DNA of 40,026 nucleotides from Bacteroidales bacterium (lineage in GTDB: Bacteria > Bacteroidota > Bacteroidia > Bacteroidales > P3). Made by a program: the position numbers and the translations under genes. Numbering within the stretch: position 1 is the first letter of the stretch; each line of letters opens with the position of its first letter. The stretch lies in NCBI GenBank assembly GCA_017962665.1, contig JAGCUU010000021.1, forward strand, positions 1-40,026. Reading direction: 5' to 3'. The notes under the pieces are model-generated. The model ran no database searches. It worked only from the letters and a program-made list of their open reading frames with translations, and was not told where the DNA came from. Shown piece after piece: positions 6,256-15,419 of this stretch.

Positions 6256-7077
6256 ATGGATCATAAACACAAAATCAAAACAGATGGCAATGTCACCTAC
6301 TGCACTGTGTGTGGTAAGAAATCTCCGTCAAACTATGATACATGCTATGGCTATGACAACAAGCACTCTTTCAAGTTGCAGCCCAATGGCGATATAATTT
6401 GTACAAAATGTGGAAAAGGTTCTTCATCTTCGTACAATAGTTGTTATGGTGAGAATAATAAACATCATTACAAAAAATTGAGCAATGGCGATGTGATATG
6501 TACGAAATGCGGGAGGAGTGAAAGCAAAGCTTATTCCAGTTGTTACGGAGAAGACAAGGGACACAATTACGATATTGACAAGGACGGTAATATCGTATGC
6601 AAGAAATGTGGTAAAGACACTGGCGGCGTATTCGATGTCTGTAATCCTGCCAACAAACCCAAAAGAGAGAAGAAATCCCCAACATACGCAAGCTATGTCG
6701 CCAAAAGCATTGTTATGCTTGATCCCCATAAAGTGGAATTTTTAGCATCGTTGGTATATATCAAGGGCGGTTGGAGCCGTACATGTCTCAGAGGTAGTAG
6801 CGGATTCGATAAAGAGCTTTTCCAGAACCTTCGCGAAAATATAAAAGAGGCCTATGAGGCATTACAGTCGCGCTCAATGGACTATGTGTTGTCTCACATG
6901 TACGATTCATTCAAAAAAGCAGAAGACGATACCGATAGAACGAGACTGTTGTCGTGGGCGGCAGAGTTGGTTTCTGACCGTGTAAAACGACTTATTATTT
7001 CAAAAGCCCTGCACTATAAAGATCCTGTTTGGGATACTTTGGACGAACATCTGAAGTACTTCGCTATTCATAAATAA
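6256..7077 (+). CDS. protein with four Cys/His (zinc-ribbon-like) repeats and a helical C-terminal domain
   Basis: 273 residues. The N-terminal 130 residues hold four repeats of about 33 residues with spacing C-x2-C-x10-C-x6-H: Cys16/19/30-His37, Cys49/52/63-His70, Cys82/85/96-His103 and Cys115/118/129 (the last lacks an obvious His). Each has a CTKCG-type knuckle and a SCYG turn and is preceded by NGDxxC. Such ligand sets usually bind zinc structurally and often mediate nucleic-acid or protein contacts. A basic linker (PKREKK, ~134-140) leads to a helical domain to residue 273 that I cannot name. The gene is AT-rich. A fourth knuckle without its His could be a degenerate or three-ligand site. 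Confidence 0.8.
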   Translation: MDHKHKIKTDGNVTYCTVCGKKSPSNYDTCYGYDNKHSFKLQPNGDIICTKCGKGSSSSYNSCYGENNKHHYKKLSNGDVICTKCGRSESKAYSSCYGEDKGHNYDIDKDGNIVCKKCGKDTGGVFDVCNPANKPKREKKSPTYASYVAKSIVMLDPHKVEFLASLVYIKGGWSRTCLRGSSGFDKELFQNLRENIKEAYEALQSRSMDYVLSHMYDSFKKAEDDTDRTRLLSWAAELVSDRVKRLIISKALHYKDPVWDTLDEHLKYFAIHK

Positions 7078-7109
7078 TGGGATGGTTCTATTAATTAAAA
7101 AAAAATATC

Positions 7110-7370
7110 ATGAGTGTAGAATACTATCGTAAACGCCTTATCGACCTCAGGGCCGATGTCGCCAAAGAGCGCGAGGCAAAGAAAAAAGACAACGAACGTT
7201 ATGCCGGCTACATCAAGAGTGCCAGCAGTACCAGCAGCAAGGCCAGCTACCGCAAGCAGAAGATTGATCACGCTGCCAGTCACGACCGACGCATAGAAAG
7301 TCTGAAACGCGAAATTGAAAGAGCTAAAGAAAGCTTGGCTCGTGAGCGGGCAGCGGCAAAACGCAAATAG
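7110..7370 (+). CDS. small charged coiled-coil protein
   Basis: 86 residues, rich in Lys, Arg, Glu and Ala. Residues ~5-35 and ~55-86 have heptad-like helical patterns (RKRLIDLRADVAKEREAKKK; then SLKREIERAKESLARERAAA), separated by a Ser-rich hinge (SASSTSSKAS). This suggests a helical hairpin. No signal or membrane segment is present. It lies 3 nt before the channel gene, close enough for translational coupling, and might act as a soluble partner of the channel; that is inference from position only. Confidence 0.72.
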   Translation: MSVEYYRKRLIDLRADVAKEREAKKKDNERYAGYIKSASSTSSKASYRKQKIDHAASHDRRIESLKREIERAKESLARERAAAKRK

Positions 7371-7373
7371 TAT

Positions 7374-9098
7374 ATGAAAAAAATAAAGCTTGAGCTTGCG
7401 CGGGTGTTCGACGACAACCTGCACACCAAACAATGGCATAACTGGGTTGACTACACCATCATAGGACTTATCATAGTCAGTACGGTGGAGGTGTTCCTCA
7501 GTACTTTTGATGGCATCGCCCAACGTTATGGCGCTTGGTTGCAGGCTGTAGACATCTTTACCACGGTCTTTTTTACCATTGAGGTCTCATTGCGTATCTG
7601 GTGTGCCGACTTGATTGATCCTAAATATAAAGGATTCTGGGGCCGTGTGCGATATTGTCTGTCGTTTTACGGACTTATAGATTTCCTGTCCACATACACA
7701 TTCTATATCGCTTTCCTGGTGCCGATTCCGTACGTGTTGCTCAAAGGACTGCGAATAGCTCGTCTGATGCGTGTGTTCCGCTATATGAAGGCGTTTAGGC
7801 TGTTGTCGGCAGCCATTAGTTCTAAGAAACGTGAACTTTGGGTGTCGCTGCAGTTCCTCGGTATCGTGACACTCATCTTGTCCTTTATACTTTTCTTTGT
7901 TGAGCATGCAGTGCAGCCGGAGGTGTACGACAATGGCTGGACGTCTGTTGCTTGGGCTTTCGCACAGTATATCGGCGATCCGGGTGGCTTTGCCGACCAG
8001 CCTCCAATCACTCTGGCAGGTCAGATAATCGCTTGTATTGTGGGTTTGCTGGGCATAGCCATCTTCGCAGTGCCAGCAGGCTTGGTGGGCTCGGCCTTCA
8101 GTGACGTAATGGATGATGAGAAGAAAGCTCAAGAACATAAAGAATTTGCATTGGCTATCAATGAAATGATGCTTGTAAAAAGCATAAAGCGTGAAGGTCT
8201 TTTCTGGCCTGCTAAAAATATTAGCTTTGGCGATTTGAAGCTGAATTTGAGTCTGACGGAGGAGGAGGTCCTGAAATCTGTTGATGCTTCCAATAACTTG
8301 CGTATTAAGAATTTGGCATCGGCAGTACTGGATGGCCCTAAAAACGATATGATGGTTGTCAATCAGTTCTTCGTCAACGAAGAATATGGCAGCCATATTG
8401 AACGTGGATCCAGTGTCACCATCGTTAATCCTCTTGGTGTGGGCGATAATGGGTTGAGCTTCTTTGACTGGCACATTGCTCAGCTGGGCGGATTCAACTA
8501 TGTTGCCAACGAGAAATTCTCGCGGCAAATATCAGACAGAAGTAAACGCTATAACTTTTACTCTGTTGACGATGAGACCGAAGGCAACAGCACGTTCCAG
8601 TCTTTTGTCAATGACATCGTCGCCAAACGTGGCAAAGGTGATTGGATCGTTGTCATTGCGGGTGAACAGATCGTCAAGAACAAGACTCATCTGCACTTTG
8701 AATTTGGAGGGGAAAAAGGGGAGGAACGCTTTGATTTCGAAGGCGGCATAGCCCCTGACCGCGAAATGGTGAAGATCTTGTTTGACGATATGCAGAAAAC
8801 TATGGAACAAAAAGCCGGTCTCGTCGTCGATGCCCACAAGGTACAGCCAAAACTGGCCCCTCAGAACATAGCACGATACCTGCAGGCAAGAACAGAGGCG
8901 AATGTGCTACTGCTTACTGTGTCTTATAAACTAATGGTATTCTATAATGAGGTGCATAGCGCAATAGTGAATATTGCCGAAGTGCTGAACCGTAACCTCG
9001 AGAACATGAAGCCACACGAATTGCACAAAGAGGAATACACGGTTCGTCCAATAAACTCGGACTATTGGAAAAAACTTTATTTTGTCACTGAAGACTAA
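7374..9098 (+). CDS. voltage-sensor-type ion channel with atypical pore and large cytoplasmic domain
   Basis: 574 residues. Six membrane segments fit the voltage-gated cation channel plan: S1 ~25-43, S2 ~58-77, S3 ~97-115, S4 ~122-144 with charges every third residue (R127, R130, R133, R136, K139, R142), S5 ~155-178 and S6 ~216-242 (LLGIAIFAVPAG). The pore loop (~189-214) reads AWAFAQYIGDPGGFADQPP instead of the potassium-filter TVGYGD. The remaining ~330 residues are a cytoplasmic domain I cannot name, containing a GDWIVVIAGEQIV strand near 422-434 and a helical end. It is tightly spaced with both neighbours (3 nt each side). The channel fold is well supported; ion selectivity is not predictable. 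Confidence 0.85.
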   Translation: MKKIKLELARVFDDNLHTKQWHNWVDYTIIGLIIVSTVEVFLSTFDGIAQRYGAWLQAVDIFTTVFFTIEVSLRIWCADLIDPKYKGFWGRVRYCLSFYGLIDFLSTYTFYIAFLVPIPYVLLKGLRIARLMRVFRYMKAFRLLSAAISSKKRELWVSLQFLGIVTLILSFILFFVEHAVQPEVYDNGWTSVAWAFAQYIGDPGGFADQPPITLAGQIIACIVGLLGIAIFAVPAGLVGSAFSDVMDDEKKAQEHKEFALAINEMMLVKSIKREGLFWPAKNISFGDLKLNLSLTEEEVLKSVDASNNLRIKNLASAVLDGPKNDMMVVNQFFVNEEYGSHIERGSSVTIVNPLGVGDNGLSFFDWHIAQLGGFNYVANEKFSRQISDRSKRYNFYSVDDETEGNSTFQSFVNDIVAKRGKGDWIVVIAGEQIVKNKTHLHFEFGGEKGEERFDFEGGIAPDREMVKILFDDMQKTMEQKAGLVVDAHKVQPKLAPQNIARYLQARTEANVLLLTVSYKLMVFYNEVHSAIVNIAEVLNRNLENMKPHELHKEEYTVRPINSDYWKKLYFVTED

Positions 9099-9101
9099 CC
9101 T

Positions 9102-9866
9102 ATGAGATTATTTAAATCCGGAGATAAGAAAAGAGTCTCTCGCTGGTGGATTGATCTGGCTATCAATCTTGTGGTTACGCTAATAGCATTTACACTTTCT
9201 CTGTTTGCCTCTGAAAGGAGTAAAATTAATGCGAAAAAGGCAACGGCATGGAATGTGGCACAGGTCACGCTCAGTAATATAGATGAACTCATTAACAACT
9301 ACGAGGTTGTGACTACCTATTACGATGATTTCCGTGACCAATACAACCTTATCAAGGAATATTATAAAAGAAATGAACGAGTTCCGGACTCTACCTGTAA
9401 CGAATTTGTGGACTATATTGAAGGGTGGGATGTTTTTGCAACCAACAGGTCGCCGGAAATGACTTTCAACACGACTTTTGAGTTGTGGGACTATCTTGAA
9501 AACATACCGTTGATTCGTCGTATCGGCAACTGCTATGCCTACAGTAATGCTTTTCAGGAACTCTATAACCGAGACCTGCAATTGATTGCAAATCTTTCGT
9601 TGTCAGGGCAGCTTGACAAACTGCTTGATCCTCACCAGAAACTGCATGCCATTATGAACCATATACCATTCCGTAACTACATGGAACGCAGTGGTGCCAC
9701 TTCGTCGGCATACCATAGTATGATTGAACGAATGAAGATTATGAACAATCAAAATAAAATTGACATGGGGGTAAGCGATAAGGATCTCGATGATTTGATA
9801 GCACCACTCCATTGGGCTGCAGGAGAAGACGAAGACTGTATCTTTATTGTAGGTCCATCATTATAG
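9102..9866 (+). CDS. membrane-anchored protein of unknown function
   Basis: 254 residues. A basic start (KSGDKKRVSR) precedes one transmembrane helix at ~17-36 (IDLAINLVVTLIAFTLSLF). The rest is a long helical region with many Asn, Asp and Tyr residues. The layout of a short N-terminal anchor followed by a helical body resembles small Bacteroidetes membrane proteins, but I cannot assign a family. It starts 3 nt after the channel stop codon, so co-translation is likely and the two products may associate in the membrane. The sequence is AT-rich, similar to its neighbours. Confidence 0.75.
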   Translation: MRLFKSGDKKRVSRWWIDLAINLVVTLIAFTLSLFASERSKINAKKATAWNVAQVTLSNIDELINNYEVVTTYYDDFRDQYNLIKEYYKRNERVPDSTCNEFVDYIEGWDVFATNRSPEMTFNTTFELWDYLENIPLIRRIGNCYAYSNAFQELYNRDLQLIANLSLSGQLDKLLDPHQKLHAIMNHIPFRNYMERSGATSSAYHSMIERMKIMNNQNKIDMGVSDKDLDDLIAPLHWAAGEDEDCIFIVGPSL

Positions 9867-9936
9867 GTAAAGGTTAAAGTTTATGGTTTAACGGTTAATG
9901 ATTAGTTCTTGCTAAAAATCAATGAAATAACTATTT

Positions 9937-12900
9937 ATGAGGACTATAAATGTTTTTTTGGCATCGTCAGACGAACTTAAGGATGAACGAATAGAGTTTG
10001 GCAACCTGATACGGCAACTTGATGATATTTTCCTCAAAGAACGAGGAATACATATTAAATTGTTGGTATGGGAGGATATGGATCCCTGTTATAACAACTG
10101 CCGTAAACAGGATGAATACAATGCATGGATACGGGATAGTCAGATTTTCGTGGCTTTGTTTTACACCCATGCAGGCCAATATACACTGGAGGAGTTTGAG
10201 GTGGCAAAAACCGAGAGTCTTCGACGAAAGGAGCCAAAGCTGTTTATCTGTTGTAGGGAGCCGAAGAATGACGAGGTGGAGGAGAAGGACCTGACTGCAT
10301 TCAAGCAAGAGTTGGAGAAGAAACTTGGACATTTCCCGTTGAAGTATACAACAACGGACAAGTTACACCATGATTTTACCATGTTTTTCCTACGTTTGAC
10401 TATGGGATCCCTTGATGCGTTGAAAATTGAGAATGGAAAGGTGATGCTCAGTTCATTTATAGTGGCGAATATGGACAATCTTCCATTTGCGTCGGGTAAT
10501 GTCAGCTATCAAGAAATAAAGCAGGATATTTGTAAAAAGACGGCAGATTTGGAGATGTTGAGGGCTGCGATGCAACAGTCTCCAGGATTGGAAGGTTTGT
10601 ATCAGAATACCATCAAAGAACTAAACGCAAAAAAAGAGATGTATGCCCAGCTGCAGCAGGCGCTGTTGGCCACCGCCAAGCGTGTCTCTGAGATGCAAAT
10701 GGAAAATGTCGGCAGTGAACTGCGTAGAGCCGTTGAAGCATTTGAAAGTGGGCATATAGAGGCTGCCAACGCCATACTTGACGGTATCGAACTTGAAGCC
10801 AAACGGCACGAGGTCCAGCTGGACACAAACAGAGAATTGGTCCATCAGGACATCGAGGCTTTTTTGCTTCAGGCAAAGACCATCATGGCTGATGCAAAAA
10901 TTCCTATCGAAACGAGAATAGAACGAGTGACTGCAAAATATGCCGATGCTGACAGACTGGCGGAAAAGAGTGCATGGAATAGTGAAAAATATGCTGACCT
11001 ATTATGCGACTATGCCATCTTTATGTATGATTATGCCTTCTATGAAGAGGCTTTGGAAATCATTCAGAGACAGATGGCATTGACAACAGACAAGGTGAAA
11101 TCATATAATATCAAGGGAAAAATACTATTCCGTCTTGACAGATACCAGGATGCATTAGAGATATTCAAAGAAGCCTTGAGACTGCTGAAGGAAAATGATT
11201 CAGCAGACCAGTACATGATAGGCTATACATATAATAATATTGGCCAGGTGCTCATCAGAATAGGAGAGTATGAGAATGCAATGGAGCAGGCAGAGAATGC
11301 GCTTAAAACCAACGAGACAGAAGGTGAAGGGGAGTCTTCGAACTTTGCAAAATCATACGAGAACATAGCAAACGGATTGCTTTGGTCTCAAGGGAGAGAA
11401 GAGGAGGCACTTGAAATATTTAACAAGACGCTTGAAATAGAGAGTCGGATTTATGGAGAAGAATCAAAAGAGGTCGCAGTGGTGCATCGACATATAGGAG
11501 ATGTCTATAGATGCAAATCTGACGACAACAAAGCATTGGACCATTACAAAACAGCATTGTCAATATTCGAAAAAACATTAGGAGAAAGGAATCCCGAGAC
11601 AGGACTCACATACGGATGTATAGGCGTCTCTTACATGAACCGGCATCGATACAAAGAGGCATTGGAAAATACACTTAAAGGTTTGAAAATAAGAGAAGAG
11701 ACTCTTGGGGCGGATAATACCAATATGGCAGAATCATACTATTGGCTCGGAGAGATCTATTCGAAAATGAGTGAATTGCAGAATTACGAGACAGCGCTAA
11801 ACTACTACAGCAAGGCAAAGGATATTAGAATAAGAAAATATGGGCTGTCACACCACGATACACTTGCAGTAGAATATGCTATTGCCAGAGTATTTATCAA
11901 ACAAGGTGAAAAAGCGAAAGCTGTGGAGTATTTCAGTGACTTTGTCGAGGCACTTGAAAAGGAGAAAACTGGTGAGAAAACCTTGGTACTTGCATATTAT
12001 TATTTAGGAGTTATTTACGGGTCTGTCGGTGAATACGACAAATCAATTTACAGCCTTGAGGTATCATTAAAACTATCCAAAACAGAAGACTACATTCGGG
12101 GATACATCCATTTGTATATAGCCTCCATCTTCAAGTTAAAGGGAGATTATTCAAGCTTGATAAATCACACAGTCAACGCATTGTCGATATTGGAGAAAAT
12201 AAAAGGGAAAGAAGACAACGATGTCGCATACCTGCGTTTCCAAATAGGAGAGATATACGAGAAGATGAGCGATTATGACCATGCGATAGAATATTACAAA
12301 TTAATTTTGCAAGATGGATTTAATGATACCGAAGATTTTAGCACAGCTGGAATCTATTACCATCTTGGGATGGTGTATTATTCTATAGAGAATTACCCAC
12401 AGGCAATTGACTATTATAATAAGGCATTGGAGTGGGTGAATAAGCACGAGATAAATGATGTCAGTATAGCCATTATATTATTCTATATAGGATTGACATA
12501 TTTCAATCAGAAGTCATATCCTGAAGCATTAGAGTGCATGCTCAAAGCAGAAAAAGCGGAAGAAGAGACCTGCATAATAGATTCAATCTATTTTATTATT
12601 GCCAATATTTATAATATCCAAAACGACCTGATACATGCTCAGGAATATTATATTAAGTCACTCCAGCACAAAGAGAAAATGTTGGGAACAACACATCCTG
12701 ACGTAGTCAATCTATATAGAACTATCGGATTGCTATATTGTACTATGGAAAAATATCCTGAATCGATGGAGTATCTTGAAAAACTGTTGAAATCATATAA
12801 GGACTATGAAAGTGGTTCAGAACTGGATGATTCTACGATATTGTTGTACATAGATGCAATTGGCACAATATACTATAATAATGGGGACTACAGAAATGCA

Positions 12901-13146
12901 CTTTATTATTATTACAAATGCATGGAGATAAGAGAGAAAATGTATGGGGTTGATGATATTGAGACGGCAGGAACATACGTTAATTATGGTGCATCATGTT
13001 GTATGAACGGCAGTTATATTACTGCCTTGGAATACTTTAATAAGGCAAAAGAGGTCTTTCATGAGAAACTTGGAGCAACGGCACCGGAAACACAAAACGC
13101 ACAGAAGTGGATAGAAATAATAACTCCCCTTATCCGCAACAATTAA
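9937..13146 (+). CDS. DUF4062 domain followed by TPR array
   Basis: 1069 residues. Residues 1-~150 match the DUF4062 pattern: an IxVFLASSDELKDER start, IRDSQIFVALFYTHAGQYT, then EEFEVA and a KLFICCRE strand. DUF4062 is a Rossmann-like TIR/SEFIR-related module commonly placed at the N-terminus of STAND-type sensors. A coiled-coil linker (~190-300) precedes roughly 15-20 tetratricopeptide repeats of 34-42 residues running to the C-terminus, many of the YxxALxYYxKALxI type with repeat lengths like kinesin-light-chain TPRs. No NTPase P-loop is seen, so it is DUF4062-TPR without a STAND core. A 70-nt AT-rich gap with GGTTAA-like repeats separates it from the previous gene. A sensor or scaffold role is likely. 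Confidence 0.85.
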   Translation: MRTINVFLASSDELKDERIEFGNLIRQLDDIFLKERGIHIKLLVWEDMDPCYNNCRKQDEYNAWIRDSQIFVALFYTHAGQYTLEEFEVAKTESLRRKEPKLFICCREPKNDEVEEKDLTAFKQELEKKLGHFPLKYTTTDKLHHDFTMFFLRLTMGSLDALKIENGKVMLSSFIVANMDNLPFASGNVSYQEIKQDICKKTADLEMLRAAMQQSPGLEGLYQNTIKELNAKKEMYAQLQQALLATAKRVSEMQMENVGSELRRAVEAFESGHIEAANAILDGIELEAKRHEVQLDTNRELVHQDIEAFLLQAKTIMADAKIPIETRIERVTAKYADADRLAEKSAWNSEKYADLLCDYAIFMYDYAFYEEALEIIQRQMALTTDKVKSYNIKGKILFRLDRYQDALEIFKEALRLLKENDSADQYMIGYTYNNIGQVLIRIGEYENAMEQAENALKTNETEGEGESSNFAKSYENIANGLLWSQGREEEALEIFNKTLEIESRIYGEESKEVAVVHRHIGDVYRCKSDDNKALDHYKTALSIFEKTLGERNPETGLTYGCIGVSYMNRHRYKEALENTLKGLKIREETLGADNTNMAESYYWLGEIYSKMSELQNYETALNYYSKAKDIRIRKYGLSHHDTLAVEYAIARVFIKQGEKAKAVEYFSDFVEALEKEKTGEKTLVLAYYYLGVIYGSVGEYDKSIYSLEVSLKLSKTEDYIRGYIHLYIASIFKLKGDYSSLINHTVNALSILEKIKGKEDNDVAYLRFQIGEIYEKMSDYDHAIEYYKLILQDGFNDTEDFSTAGIYYHLGMVYYSIENYPQAIDYYNKALEWVNKHEINDVSIAIILFYIGLTYFNQKSYPEALECMLKAEKAEEETCIIDSIYFIIANIYNIQNDLIHAQEYYIKSLQHKEKMLGTTHPDVVNLYRTIGLLYCTMEKYPESMEYLEKLLKSYKDYESGSELDDSTILLYIDAIGTIYYNNGDYRNALYYYYKCMEIREKMYGVDDIETAGTYVNYGASCCMNGSYITALEYFNKAKEVFHEKLGATAPETQNAQKWIEIITPLIRNN

Positions 13147-13150
13147 CCTA

Positions 13151-15409
13151 ATGGAACAAACTAATTCCTTTGACTGTATCATCGTTCGCGATGCGACGGA
13201 GAATAACCTGAAGCACGTCACGGTCCGCATTCCCAAAGGGAAAATCACGGTGGTGACGGGTGTGTCGGGGTCGGGCAAGTCGTCACTGGTACTGGACACC
13301 ATCGCCGCCAAGTCGCGTCGCGAACTCAACGACACCTTCCCCTCCTTCACGCAGCAGTACCTTCCCAAATACGGTCGTCCACATGTGGGCGACATCGAAA
13401 ACCTGCCCATCGCCATCGTCATTGAACAACGCAAACCGGCCTCCAACTCGCGCTCCACGGTGGGTACCTATACCGACATTTACGCTCTGCTGCGCCTGCT
13501 TTTCTCGCGAATAGGAAAACCTTTCGTGGGCTACAGCGACGCCTTCTCGTTCAACCACCCATCAGGCTCCTGTCCGCGATGCGGAGGGTTGGGTGAGATA
13601 CGCGAGCTTGACATTCACAAGTTGGTGGACTTCGACAAGTCGCTCAACGACGAGGACACCATTCATTACATCGCCTTCGGAAAAGGCGGTTGGCGTTGGA
13701 TACGCTATGCCCATAGTGGTCTCTTCGATCTCGACAAGAAAATCAAGGACTACTCGCCAGAGGAGCTCGACCTTTTCCTCAACTCGCCACAAATCAGGCT
13801 GAAGAACCCGCCCTCGAACTGGCCGAAGACAGCCAAATACGAGGGCCTGATTCCACGCATGTATCGAAGTATCATTAACTCGGAGGAAGGTTTGCTTCAC
13901 GCCGCCGTGCTAAACCCGATGCTGCGGATGGGCATCTGTCCCGACTGTGGCGGCACGCGACTCAACGAGAAGATACGCTCCTGCAAGATTTTGGGACTCA
14001 ATATTGCCGATGTCACCGCAATGAGTATCAGCGATGCGAGAAAATGGATGGAGACTGTCGACAACCCATTGGCGGAGGACATCAAGCATGCCACCCTTGA
14101 ACGGCTTGCAGCACTGGAGGAGATAGGACTTGGCTACCTCACCCTCGATCGCGCCATCGGTACCCTCTCGGGCGGCGAGGCCCAGCGCTGCAAGATTGCC
14201 AAATACATCAACTCGCCGCTGTCGGATGTGATGTACATCCTCGATGAGCCCAGCGTGGGCCTCCACAACCACGATATCCTGCTGATGCAGAAGTCGGTGC
14301 AGAAACTGAAAAACCACGGAAATACCGTCATCCTTGTAGAACACCACAAGGAGATGATTAAGATTGCAGACCATATTATCGACATGGGACCTGGTGCCGG
14401 CATGAAAGGCGGCGAGATTGTCTTTGAGGGCAGTTACGAAGAACTGCTGCTGAGTCATACGCTTACGGGTACCATGCTCAGCGCAACGAGTGCCATCAAA
14501 GAGACGGTGCGGACACCTAAGGTATTTTTCAAGATTGAGAACGCCACATTGCACAACCTCAAAGACCTGAGTGTAAACCTTCCCTTAGGCGTGATGTGCG
14601 GCATCGCCGGTGTGGCAGGTTCGGGCAAGAGCTCGCTGATGGAATGCTTTAGGAATGCTTGGCCACATCCGGAGGAGATAGTTTACATCAGTCAGAAGAA
14701 CATAGGCATCAGCCTGCGTTCCACTCCAGCCACCTATCTGGACGTGGCCGATGATATTCGCAAACTCTTCGCCAAGACCAACAAGACCAAATCCGACCTC
14801 TTCTCTTTCAACGGCAAAGGAGGATGTCCTGTCTGTCAAGGTAAGGGTGTTATCGTCAACGACATGGCCTTCATGGATGCCATCGAGACCACCTGCGAGG
14901 CCTGTGGTGGGTTGCGCTATTCACCCGAGGTGCTCTCCTACAAGGTATTAGGACTCAATATCGCCGAGGTGATGAATCTAACCGCCAACAAAGCTTCCGA
15001 GCTGTTCGCCGGCACGGTGATAGCTGAAAAACTGGAGCCACTGCGCAAAGTCGGCTTGGGGTATCTGCATCTGAACCAGTCGCTTTCGACCCTCTCGGGC
15101 GGCGAGCTGCAACGCATCAAGCTGGCCTCCTATCTGCGTGACGAGAGCAAAATCTTCATAATGGATGAGCCTTCTGACGGCCTCCATGCGAGCGACATCA
15201 GGCGTATACTCGACCTCTTTGATACCATGGTGGAGGCAGGCAACACCATCTTCCTCATCGAGCACAACATCGAGATGCTGAAAGCCTGCGACTACCTCGT
15301 TGAGCTTGGCCCCGGAGGTGGCGCAATGGGGGGAGATGTCATTTTCACCGGGACACCCAAGGCAATGTCGGAAAGTTCTGTTTCCGTCACAGGACCCTAT
15401 CTGCGGTGA
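13151..15409 (+). CDS. UvrA-family ATPase, short (UvrA2-like) form
   Basis: 752 residues against ~940 for canonical UvrA, the length of UvrA2/drug-resistance-type proteins that lack the UvrB-binding insertion. Two ABC ATPase halves are present: Walker A GVSGSGKSS (37-45) and GVAGSGKSS (second half), two LSGGE signatures and two Walker B/DEPS motifs. Zinc-binding pairs CPRCGG (141-146), CPDCGG and CPVCQG mark the UvrA zinc modules. UvrA2 proteins bind DNA and give tolerance to some DNA-damaging compounds. The start codon lies 4 nt after the DUF4062-TPR stop codon, so the two are likely co-translated. Its GC content and codon use are clearly higher than the upstream cluster, suggesting a different history. 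Confidence 0.92.
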   Translation: MEQTNSFDCIIVRDATENNLKHVTVRIPKGKITVVTGVSGSGKSSLVLDTIAAKSRRELNDTFPSFTQQYLPKYGRPHVGDIENLPIAIVIEQRKPASNSRSTVGTYTDIYALLRLLFSRIGKPFVGYSDAFSFNHPSGSCPRCGGLGEIRELDIHKLVDFDKSLNDEDTIHYIAFGKGGWRWIRYAHSGLFDLDKKIKDYSPEELDLFLNSPQIRLKNPPSNWPKTAKYEGLIPRMYRSIINSEEGLLHAAVLNPMLRMGICPDCGGTRLNEKIRSCKILGLNIADVTAMSISDARKWMETVDNPLAEDIKHATLERLAALEEIGLGYLTLDRAIGTLSGGEAQRCKIAKYINSPLSDVMYILDEPSVGLHNHDILLMQKSVQKLKNHGNTVILVEHHKEMIKIADHIIDMGPGAGMKGGEIVFEGSYEELLLSHTLTGTMLSATSAIKETVRTPKVFFKIENATLHNLKDLSVNLPLGVMCGIAGVAGSGKSSLMECFRNAWPHPEEIVYISQKNIGISLRSTPATYLDVADDIRKLFAKTNKTKSDLFSFNGKGGCPVCQGKGVIVNDMAFMDAIETTCEACGGLRYSPEVLSYKVLGLNIAEVMNLTANKASELFAGTVIAEKLEPLRKVGLGYLHLNQSLSTLSGGELQRIKLASYLRDESKIFIMDEPSDGLHASDIRRILDLFDTMVEAGNTIFLIEHNIEMLKACDYLVELGPGGGAMGGDVIFTGTPKAMSESSVSVTGPYLR

Positions 15410-15419
15410 ATTGGTATGA

